DNA of 64,000 bases. Source: Hydrangea macrophylla. Lineage: Eukaryota > Streptophyta > Magnoliopsida > Cornales > Hydrangeaceae. Where the stretch lies: NCBI GenBank assembly GCA_033977485.1, contig CM066984.1, positions 114,941,251-115,005,250 on the forward strand, in the 5' to 3' direction. This document shows positions 56,220 to 64,000 of this stretch, piece by piece. A model generated the notes under the pieces. That model had not been told where the DNA came from and made no database searches. It saw only the letters and a program-made list of their open reading frames with translations. How positions within the stretch are numbered: position 1 is the first letter of the stretch; every line of letters starts with the position of its first letter. A program made the translations under genes and the position numbers.

Positions 56220-57345
56220 AGGTCAAGGGAAAGTAAGTCAACAGAGGCGGATCGATCCGCGGATCTGAAGGAAGCCTCTGCCCAGAATTTCAATATCAGA
56301 TCAATCCGGCCTTAAAGGACGGATAGATCCGTGATCCTGGACGAAGATTCTGCTTGAGTATAAGAATATCGGATCGATTCGGCCCTAAGCTGCGTATCGA
56401 TCCACCCCTGATGTGTCTCCCTTCTTTTTAATTATAAGTTTGCGATTTGGTTTTGGGGATATAAATAGGAAGAGATGTTTTTATTAGGGTGATCTTTTAT
56501 CTCTACTTAGTTTGTATTTTGGAGATTTTTACATCCTCTATCTCTCCATATCTCCCCTTCCTCTTGCAATCAATTTCCCCATCTACTACAATCTACATTT
56601 ATGTTCTAGAGAGAGAGAGAGAGTTGTTTTTGTATTGAATGCTTTAAAGATTGGTTTTATATATGTAAGTTCTTCCCACTCGTATGAGGATGTCTTTGTG
56701 TTGGTATTATCGTTCTCTCCCTCTCTTTAATTTACTTGCTTTTACATTCATGAGTAGCTAAATTATGTAGGTTGTGGATCATAAACTCACCTTTGGCTTT
56801 GGACCATGTGAGCTCTAATGTGGGATTTTAATGTTTTGTAGTATTCCTAGGGTTCATATGTGTTATGTTTGATTTTTTAGGACTCCACTTGTAATGTCAA
56901 GCATCACAAGTTGTTAAACCCTTAGTTTCAAACCTCACCTTATGTATTCTATGAAAGTTTCTATCACACTTTGTAGGTTGACAACCACATGTTTGATAGT
57001 TTACCTCAATGAAATTCTCTACCCTACAAAATGCTACAAACATTGAATCAATTTGTTGTTTGGTCCAAGGTGGGGAATGTTCCCCAACCTCGATTTTTCC
57101 ATTTGAAAAACCCCAAATCTCTAATTAAAATTTGTTTTTGATTAAAGCTCACCTTTCACTATAAAATTAGTCATTGTAGGATATTTAGTACTAATTGAAT
57201 ACTCGCCCATAGTCGAAAAGACTTAATTTTACTTCTTAGTTTGTTAATTACTCCTCACATTATAATTGGTTATTAAGCGCTCATCAAGCATTGTTGCATT
57301 CCAATTCCCGTGGACTCGACACCCTACTTCCATCATACTACGTTT
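56220..57345 (+). mobile_element. LTR-like stretch, element type unresolved
   Basis: A TATA box in GGGATATAAATAGG (near 56458) follows a cluster of CGGATCGATCCG variants (56247-56405). The stretch towards 57300 has TGCATTCCAATTCCCGTGGACTCGACACCC, a type of sequence found near the ends of some plant gypsy LTRs. No terminal duplication or second LTR was found, so this is tentative. Confidence 0.35.
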
Positions 57346-57544
57346 TAATCGGGTTAACAAAGAACTTGATTTTGACAATATCAGCCACATCTGCCGTCTA
57401 CCTTTTGACCGCCGCCGTCCATGTTCATCGACCGCGCTGAAACGTATTCCACTTCTTCTTCTTTTTCTTAGATCTAGTAGACAGAGAGAGAGTTTTAGAG
57501 TGGGAGAGAGAGATAAAGAAACTGTTTTAAAGTAGGGGAGGAAG

Positions 57545-57690
57545 GAAGGAGGATGACGGCCAGCGGTGGTCACCGGAGATGGCGAGGTGGTGGTCTCCAG
57601 AGATGGCAGTGGTGGCCGGAGACGGCGAGGGTAGTGGCCGGAGGTGACTGGGGTGGTGGTCGGAGGTGGCTAGGGTTTGGCTAGGGTTAG
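57545..57690. repeat. Purine-rich minisatellite GGTGGTGGCCGGAG
   Basis: About six units of GGTGGTC(T/G)CCGGAGATGGCGAG variants. Several plant LTR leaders contain such tracts; no gene is implied. 57691-57976 holds nothing further. Confidence 0.7.
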
Positions 57691-57976
57691 ATGATGAAGA
57701 TGAAAGTATTTTGGTCTATGGACATTGGGATGACTTATCCCCAAGGTCCACTTTAAGTTGTGCTTAATCTCAACAAAGCTGCTCTTAATAGCCTTTTTTT
57801 TTTTTGTTGGTCCAAGTAACTAGTTCAATGAGTTGTAGGTTTTTTTTTATTTAAAAATTCAATAGATGAGATGGAAAGTTGGAGATCTAATGGCTATTAT
57901 GAAGGGGGTTGACATCCACCCCTTTTGGGTGGGGGTGTATTGTAGCAAGCCCCATGTATATATCCAAATAAAATTA

Positions 57977-58168
57977 GAATACATTTTTGCTCACTCCAAA
58001 ATTGTTCACCCTCTTTGCTCACCCTCCTCTCCCATTGGCTAATGTAGTAGGACTCAGATTAAATGATAATTAATTAATAGTGTAAAGTACTGGACTCCAC
58101 TACATTAGCCAATGAGAGATGAGGGTGAACAAAGAGTGAATAATTTTGGAGTGAGCAAAACTGCACTC
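57977..58168. mobile_element. Mutator-type MITE family C, copy 2
   Basis: Ends are GAATACATTTTTGCTCACTCC and GGAGTGAGCAAAACTGCACTC. It is flanked by a perfect 9-bp duplication ATAAAATTA (57968-57976 and 58169-58177). Internal CCATTGGCTAATGTAGT / ACTACATTAGCCAATG arms are also inverse. Confidence 0.93.
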
Positions 58169-58177
58169 ATAAAATTA

Positions 58178-58680
58178 GGTATGTGTCCTTCCCTTTTTGG
58201 ATGTAATTGTGATTAAGGTTTCACTCAGTAATAGTTTTTGGAGTTCGTAAATAATTTTGAAATTCAAAGAGTTAAAATAAAATTGTTTGACAAACCGACT
58301 TCTGTGTTTCAGTTCCAGAAAAATGTCAGTGGCAAAATATTGCGATTGCCAAAAAGCTACACTAAACAAGTTTTGTACAAAAGCAATTTTCTACGATTGA
58401 ATTGCGAAAGTAGAAACTGTTACCAAACATGTCCTAAACACAAGGTCGTGGTGTGCCCTGGAGTGGATCATTTGGTTCGCTAGATAGCATCCATCTTCCA
58501 AGTCAAAAGTACTGTACGCTGAACGATTGTAAATTTCTTAGGAGATGGGCTACTAATGGACAACCAAACAGCTGTTTACGGGCCAACCCATGGGACCCAA
58601 AACGACTTTGATGTAAATGAGGACCGAGGTCTCAACAAAAATTTTATAAACGTGCCAAAAATACACATACATATATTAGT
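58178..58680. other. Unassigned sequence
   Basis: Short frames only. Around 58238-58440 there are weak inverse motifs (AATAGTTTTTGGAG / GAAACTGTTACC) that might be an old MITE, not supported further. Confidence 0.35.
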
Positions 58681-59815
58681 ACTAGCATTTGTCCGTGCTA
58701 GTGTTTTGAAAACCGGACCGTTTGTCGAACCGGAAAATTGACCGGGTCACGGGTTAAAGGTTCAATCGTCGGGTGAACCGTAATCAACCCGTGATGTCAT
58801 AATTATGTAATATTTAATTATTTATATTTATTCATAAGATTTAATAAGTAAATATAAACAAAAAAATATACAAAAATATACAAAAATTCAAATTTTATTT
58901 TTACACTATCCTATCATAAGTATAAATGTAGGGGAAATAAAAATAAAAAAATTTAAAAATTTAAAAAAAAAATTTAAAAAAAAATTTTGTAGGCAAAAAA
59001 CGGTTTTCAGCGGTTTTGGTCAAAATACGGTTTTTGAACGGTTCTGAACGGTTTTGAACGGTTTTCGAACGGTTCTTACCGGTTCTGGGCTGTTTTGGTG
59101 CCATTGACGGTTACCGAGTCAAACCGGACTGGAAAACTGACTGGTCGAACCGGCCGGTCCGGTCCGGTTTTCAAAACCATGGTCCGTGCCATGCATGGGT
59201 ATCATTCTGTATATATTTTTTAAATCTAAATATATTACCTACGAAGTTTGTTAAAAAAAAAAGTTTAAAAAAATATATACGGTGGGAGAAAGTCGGTTAT
59301 AATGAATATGAGAGAAGTTACTGCAAAATTATTGGAGGTTAGGAGGGTTTTTTTTATAACTTTTTAAATATTATTATATTTAAAATATATATATATACAG
59401 TCCTATGTGTATATATACATATATACATGGTGTAACAATGCCAAGTGGCATCCATGTGGCACATACATTTGTATTTATATATACTAGCATTTGCCCGTGC
59501 TATGCACAGCTAGCATTCAAATTTTTTTTTTTAAATCTATATATATTTACCTACAAAGTCTGTGAAGAAATAAAAAAGAGAGTTAAATAACATGAAAAAA
59601 TGATACATGGTGAGAGAGAGACAGTTACTGTAGGTATAAGAGAAGTTAGAGTAAAATTGTAGGAGCATTTTTTTTTCTACTTTCTAAATATTATTTTATT
59701 TAAATCTATATACATATGCATTCGTATATACATATAAATAACAATGCCATATGACATCTCAACTACATGAGGGTGCCATGTGACAGTTACATTGCTATTT
59801 ATTATATATAGATAT
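58681..59815. repeat. Two tandem copies of an about 310-330 bp repeat, the first split by a hAT MITE
   Basis: Copy 1 (58681-58698 continuing 59190-59480) and copy 2 (59483-59815) both start ACTAGCATTTG(T/C)CCGTGC. They share TTTTTTAAATCTA, ATTACCTACRAAGT, GAGAGAAGTTACTG-like blocks, an ACAATGCCA(A/T)(G/A)TG block and a poly-T tract. The hAT element is absent from copy 2, so it came after the duplication or inserted in one copy only. Confidence 0.75.
58699..59181. mobile_element. hAT-type MITE with perfect 8-bp target duplication
   Basis: Ends are TAGTGTTTTGAAAACCGGAC and GTCCGGTTTTCAAAACCATG. The flanks are GTCCGTGC at 58691-58698 and 59182-59189. Near the ends are CCGGTC(C/A)GGTC blocks; right of the centre GAACGGTTTT is repeated four or five times. 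No transposase. Confidence 0.92.
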
Positions 59816-60172
59816 TGATCTGTATGGATAGGCGAGATCGCATATATGCCACTAAAAATGTGGAATCCCAGCCATCTAAGAAAAAATTATAGAAGTTTGG
59901 TAAAAACATTCCCTATATTGGATTATTTAAATTTAAAGGGCAATTTGTCTTAAATTTGGTCAAAAGTCCTTTGCTTAATTAAATTAAATTAAATTAAATC
60001 AAATCAAATCATATCTTTATATTATAAAATTGCATATAATTAGTTATGTGAATTTTTTTATTAAGAAACTTTTTACTAAAATAAACAACAGGTTAGACAT
60101 GAGATTTAGAAAAGTCTATTTATAGGACTTTCGACTAAAATTCCCTTAATAAATATCATCCCCGTTCACTTA

Positions 60173-60339
60173 GAGAGCATTTTTGATCACTCAAATTTTC
60201 TCACTCATTGCTCACTCAGGTGTTCAGTGGGTGTATGTGTCTCATTTCAGTAATTATGTTGAAATACAAGAGCAAAATGGGACACATGTACCCAATGGAG
60301 GCCGGCCTGAGTGAGCAATGGGTGAGCAAAAATGCTCTC
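60173..60339. mobile_element. Mutator-type MITE family C, copy 4
   Basis: Ends are GAGAGCATTTTTGATCACTC and GGTGAGCAAAAATGCTCTC. The flanks GTTCACTTA (60164-60172) and ATTCACTTA (60340-60348) are a 9-bp duplication with one mismatch. Confidence 0.9.
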
Positions 60340-60349
60340 ATTCACTTAC

Positions 60350-60531
60350 GAGTAATGATATGATTCTCAAATTTCTATCCCAAAAGCATTTCACAAATGA
60401 TGTGGCAGTGAGTTCAGGTGAATAACTTCCAATCAAAATTTAATTGGCCTCACTGTATTAGACCTGGTCTCACTGCCACATCATTTGGGAAACACTTTTG
60501 AAATAGAAATTTGGGAATCATAGCATTACTC
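60350..60531. mobile_element. MITE family B, copy 3
   Basis: GAGTAATGATATGATTCTC and the inverse of GGGAATCATAGCATTACTC form the ends, with GATGTGGCAGTGAG / CTCACTGCCACATC inside. It begins two bases after the target duplication of the preceding family C element. Confidence 0.82.
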
Positions 60532-60571
60532 TTCACTTATACATCAACCTATTTTATTGTATTTAGGGTAT

Positions 60572-60752
60572 GAGTAATACTATGCTGTTCAAATTTCTAT
60601 TCTAAAAATGCTTCTCAAATGATACAATAGTAGAGTCAGATAAATAACGTTCAATTAAAATTTAACTGGTCCATTATATTAGATCTGATCCACTATCACA
60701 TTATTAAAAAAATACTTTTAAAATATAAATTTGAAAAAGCATAACATTACTT
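60572..60752. mobile_element. MITE family B, copy 4
   Basis: It begins GAGTAATACTATGCTGTTC and ends AAAAAGCATAACATTACTT. The interior is diverged from copy 3, 40 bp upstream, in the same orientation. Confidence 0.78.
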
Positions 60753-60892
60753 ACTAACCGTTGGTCTTGATGATATGTGTGTGGTATGCTGTTAAAAAGT
60801 ATATGCTCATTGCTAACTGACAAATGCATGGATATATAATGACTATATGGGGTCTATATTATATGTGTGTATATATATATATCATAATATGT

Positions 60893-61065
60893 CAAGATCT
60901 TTGTGGTCAAGTGGCATCACCTACTCACTCTCAAATAGGAGAGAATGGGTTCAAATCTCCTCATGGGAGAGTGAGAGGGTTTTCCTTCCTTTATTGTAAA
61001 ACGCCTCGTGTGCTCGTGTCGGGTATATCTCTTGGGTTCTACTAGTTGGATTGTGTGTGTGCGTG
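60893..61065 (+). mobile_element. tRNA-derived SINE-like element
   Basis: A-box TGTGGTCAAGTGGC (near 60901) and B-box GGGTTCAAATCTCC (near 60949) at SINE spacing, then a GAGAGTGAGAGGGTTTTCC body and a GT-rich 3' part. No target duplication or A-tail was resolved. It resembles 38727-38915. Confidence 0.62.
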
Positions 61066-61120
61066 TGTGTGTGGCGTGAGTCATCTAGGTAAGTCATCAA
61101 TATATATATATATATATATA

Positions 61121-61292
61121 GTCAGGCTCTAAAGAGGGCGTCTCTTTATTAAAGAGAGGACCTCTGTTTTGGCAATTTAGTGAAAACACGATCCGACAGC
61201 CAAAATAGAGGTCCTCTTTAGTGCAAACACGATTCGACGGCCAAAACAGATGTGCTCTCTTTAATAAAGAGAGCTGGCCCTCCTTAAAGAAT
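61121..61292. mobile_element. Fold-back MITE family G inserted in a TA microsatellite, copy 1
   Basis: GGCTCTAAAGAGGGCGTCTC and CTCTTTATTAAAGAGAGGAC on the left are answered by CTCTCTTTAATAAAGAGAGC and GGCCCTCC on the right. (TA)n tracts flank both sides (61101-61120 and about 61298-61313). The centre contains ACACGATCCGACAGCCAAAA. Confidence 0.78.
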
Positions 61293-61316
61293 CTTTGTAT
61301 ATATATATATATATAG

Positions 61317-61508
61317 GGATTTATTAACTAACAACATAGGAGATTTTTAGCGATGAAAAATAAGATTTTAGAGTGACGAAATTTTTCATCGTTAAAAGGT
61401 GGAACCTTTAGTGACAAAAATTTCGTCGCTAAAAACTTATTTTTCATCACTAAAAGGACTGTTATATGCTGCTAACTTACAACCATCATGTTGTAAGTTA
61501 GCAGCCCC

Positions 61509-61510
<2 letters not shown>
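61317..61510. mobile_element. Fold-back MITE with TTTCGTCGCTAAAA arms
   Basis: TTTAGCGATGAAAAATAAGATTTTAG and ACGAAATTTTTCATCGTTAAAAGG face ACAAAAATTTCGTCGCTAAAAAC and TTATTTTTCATCACTAAAAGG. The outer ends are ATTAACTAACAACATAGG and GTTGTAAGTTAGCAGCCCC. It is followed by a TA tract. Confidence 0.65.
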
Positions 61511-61550
<40 letters not shown>

Positions 61551-61653
61551 GGCTCCTTGCTTGTGCTATGTACGCACCAATTGCTTGACCAAGACCTTAA
61601 CCAGCCAGTACGTACTCTGGCCCAGCAATAACAAACATAGCATAATGATAAAC

Positions 61654-61823
61654 AATAATGCTATGTGCATCGAAAAGTACACCGAAAATGTGTACCGAAA
61701 TTATCAAGGCCATTGATTTTGGCGGACCTCATGCACGCAGATGTGGAGCCCACCAAAAATCAATAGCCTTGATTATTTTAGTGCACATTTTCAATGCACT
61801 TTTCGGTGCACATAGCATTATTA
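61654..61823. mobile_element. Fold-back MITE with nearly complete arms
   Basis: AATAATGCTATGTGCATCGAAAAG and its inverse CTTTTCGGTGCACATAGCATTATT, then ATCAAGGCCATTGATTTTGG / CCAAAAATCAATAGCCTTGAT. The loop is about 40 bp. Confidence 0.82.
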
Positions 61824-62069
61824 AATGATAAATGAAGGTTAAGCTAGCTAAGCTGTGCCAACGACCGTGCAATACGGCCACCAATTAAAAAGAGGAAATT
61901 CATGATAAAGAAAGGAATGTTTTCTTTTTTATTAAGCTTTAAAAAATAAAAAATAAATAAAATTGTGAAGGAGACCCATCGAGAAAAATCACTTGGAGGC
62001 CAAGAAAGGCATTAAAATAGCTTTAACTTTTTCCTTTTCTATATATATATATATATATATCTATCAGTC

Positions 62070-62238
62070 GGGCTCTAAAGAGGGCACATTCTCTTTATTA
62101 AAGAGAGGATCTCTATTTTGGCCTTCAAATCGTGTTTTCATTAATGACAATTTTGTTATTTTATTGTTTTTAAACACAATCCGACGGCCAAAACATAGAC
62201 TTCTCTTTAATAAAGAGAGGTGACCCTATTTAGAGAAT
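62070..62238. mobile_element. Fold-back MITE family G inserted in a TA microsatellite, copy 2
   Basis: The arms GGGCTCTAAAGAGGGCAC and TTCTCTTTAATAAAGAGAGGTG match 61121-61292, as does the centre ACAATCCGACGGCCAAAAC. (TA)n tracts lie on both sides (62041-62060 and 62242-62252). Confidence 0.78.
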
Positions 62239-62268
62239 CTTTGTATATATATTTGTGATGTGAATATC

Positions 62269-62455
62269 AATAATGTCAGACACATGCACACCTTCAATCA
62301 CACCTCAAATCACATCCTTACTTTAAATGCATATATCATGTGCTATGTAAGTGGTGCACAAAAAAATATGAAAAATTCAAACAATACAAGTTATATATAT
62401 TTAAAATATAAGATGTGATTTCAGATATGATTAAAGGTGTGTGTCTTGTATTATT
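62269..62455. mobile_element. MITE family A, diverged copy
   Basis: GTCAGACACATGCACACCTT / AAAGGTGTGTGTCTTG ends, TTTAAATGCATATATCATGTGCT centre and CTATGTAAGTGGTGCACAAAA, which matches TGTATAAGTGGGGCACAAAA of 22970-23143. Confidence 0.7.
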
Positions 62456-62701
62456 ATGTGAAAATACATATCATGCAAACAAAGCTTATACTCTAAGAAA
62501 TCAAACGTGGCAAAAGTACAGAGACTAGAAGTGCCCACCTTCTCTAGGCTTTTTATTAACCACATTGAACAGGTGATAATGATGTTTTTTTTTCCACTTG
62601 AGTCGGCTCCTTTAATTAATTCATGCTTTCAGCACACATATAGCTAGGCAAACCCCCTAAAAAGTGAATAGTATATATTTTTTCAGGAGAGAGAGAGAGA
62701 C

Positions 62702-62716
62702 GGGGGGGGGGGGGGG
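62702..62716 (+). repeat. Poly-G run of 15 bases beside a GA run
   Basis: It follows GAGAGAGAGAGAC and is followed by TTTGGGGGAATC. The stretch 62456-62960 shows no other feature. Confidence 0.85.
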
Positions 62717-62960
62717 TTTGGGGGAATCACAAAAAAAACAAGGAAACACTAAAGCGTAGAGAAACAAAGGGCCCATGGAGTGGTGGGAGATCGATTCCGC
62801 TAGCTAGGTAGGCTTTGAAACAACTTTGACAAATACTATAGGAGAATATGGTTAAAATTAAGAGTATCCATTGAGAATTTCAAGGATTTTGTTTGGTTAT
62901 TGTGAGATTTTTTAACTTTTCATAATTAATTGTCATTTTTTAAAATTTAAAATTGTATTA

Positions 62961-63128
62961 GAGTAATGCCGTGCTTTCCATTATTTTTTTTCAAAAAGTA
63001 TTTTTCAATATTTGTGACAGTGAGCCCCTCTTTATTAATGGTAGAACCACTTCAACACCAATCAATCAAAATCAATTGGATCCACTAAATACTTTTGGAA
63101 ATTTTTTTTGAGAAACATAACATTACTC
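62961..63128. mobile_element. MITE family B, copy 5
   Basis: It begins GAGTAATGCCGTGCTTTCC and ends GAGAAACATAACATTACTC. A lone left end of the same family, GAGTAATGCTATGC, lies at 63189-63202. Confidence 0.78.
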
Positions 63129-63326
63129 ATTGCATAATAGCATCAAATGAAAAGTGTAAGGTGATATATATATATATATATATAAAAGGAGTAATGCTAT
63201 GCTTGTAGTACTTGCAATTTTCTCTATGTATAGCAATATCAATTTTCTGAATTTCTGTACTTTGGCCTATTATTATATTAGTTTAATTGTGTGACTGTAT
63301 AGACGTGATGTTGTTATTAATTAGAC

Positions 63327-64000
63327 TGTAAGCACCTCACCGACTCGACCATAATAAGACTTAACTTAGTACCGTACTCAGATCCGGACACTAGAAACAA
63401 TACACGTTTGCACGTAGAACGAGACCGACACGCATAACGAGAACTTATGCATGCAAACTAAGAATATGGTACAAAACTCGAGATGGACCCCACATGGTAG
63501 CCCATGCAACCTTTTTAGACACATGTCACCATCTCCCTAGCCACTTGTCCATCAAATGGACATTTGTTCATGCATGTTTACATAAGCACATGCACGGTGA
63601 CACCTAACTCCCATCACCTCCTATATATACATGCAGACACACATACATTATACCCTCTTGGGCATTTACAATCTGCATATTAGTTTAGAGAAAGCTAGAA
63701 AATGAATCCCATGGAGATACAAAAGGATTAGAAGAAAGCCCAAGCATTCATTCCTCTATCCTTGAATACACCTTCATACAAATACCTATATATGTTCAAA
63801 CACCACCATAGGAACTTAGAAACTATTAGAGGAAGTTCTTAGAAGAAGAAGTGCAAAATCAAGAGGATTTAAAGAAGAAGAAGAAGCTTCCACCATAGAA
63901 GCTTAAGTTCAAGCTTCCTAAGCCCAATTCCTATAACCAAAAGCTCAATTTTAAGTATTGGTGAGTCTACTAACTCACTCTAGAACTTATATAATATGTA
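63327..64000 (+). mobile_element. 5' part of an LTR, running off the window
   Basis: It begins TGTAAGCACCTCACC. A TATA box in CTCCTATATATACATGC lies near 63620-63632. After a leader with GAAGAAGAAG repeats comes GGTGAGTCTACTAACTCACTC (63961-63981), matching GTGAGTATTATTAACTCACTC in the solo LTR at 14412-17397 at a comparable place. The organisation fits a Tekay-type gypsy LTR; the rest is outside the window. Confidence 0.6.

Noticed and set aside
57244..57573. Frames of 89 and 109 codons on opposite strands
   Set aside because: No domain, overlapping, and in an LTR-like GA/CT-rich stretch.

Overview
This window is repeat-rich nuclear DNA from a flowering plant, almost certainly a eudicot. 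The evidence is a five-exon bHLH gene with GT-AG introns, Ty3/gypsy and Ty1/copia LTR retrotransposons of plant lineages primed by initiator tRNA-Met, abundant MITEs (hAT, Tourist, Stowaway and Mutator-type), short tRNA-derived SINEs and many TA/GA microsatellites. I see no bacterial, organellar, CRISPR or phage feature. The species cannot be fixed from the sequence.

Only two host genes are supported. On the + strand, 24443-26261 is an intact gene for a ROOT HAIR DEFECTIVE 6 / RSL class I bHLH transcription factor (296 residues by my splice model). On the - strand, 31757-32059 is a calmodulin-like gene cut off after two of the four EF-hands usual in its family.

Layout: 1-4.0 kb is the 3' part of an old Ty3/gypsy-like element (tandem array, hAT MITE, polypurine tract, LTR). 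5.7-8.5 kb holds MITEs and microsatellites. 8.5-22.7 kb is a complete but dead chromovirus (Tekay/Del type) with 5-bp target duplications; it split an older MITE and was itself hit by two further LTR insertions of 3.0 and 2.7 kb. 23.3-26.9 kb is the bHLH gene and its flanks. 27-43 kb is a mosaic of fold-back Mutator-like elements, Tourist and Stowaway MITEs, SINEs, LINE tails, tandem repeats and the truncated EF-hand gene. 44.0-55.2 kb is an Angela/BARE-like Ty1/copia element on the - strand, whose reading frame is open except for a 2.5-kb Tekay-like solo LTR inserted in pol. 55.2-63.3 kb holds tandem repeats, an LTR-like stretch and many MITEs. From 63327 to the window end the 5' part of another LTR begins.

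The main interest is the well-preserved insertion history. Many insertions can be proved by their target duplications, and four or more nesting levels can be ordered. Several MITE families recur through the window. The copia element has an odd LTR-PBS arrangement that suggests tandem copies or LTR recombination. I found no undescribed enzymatic system.
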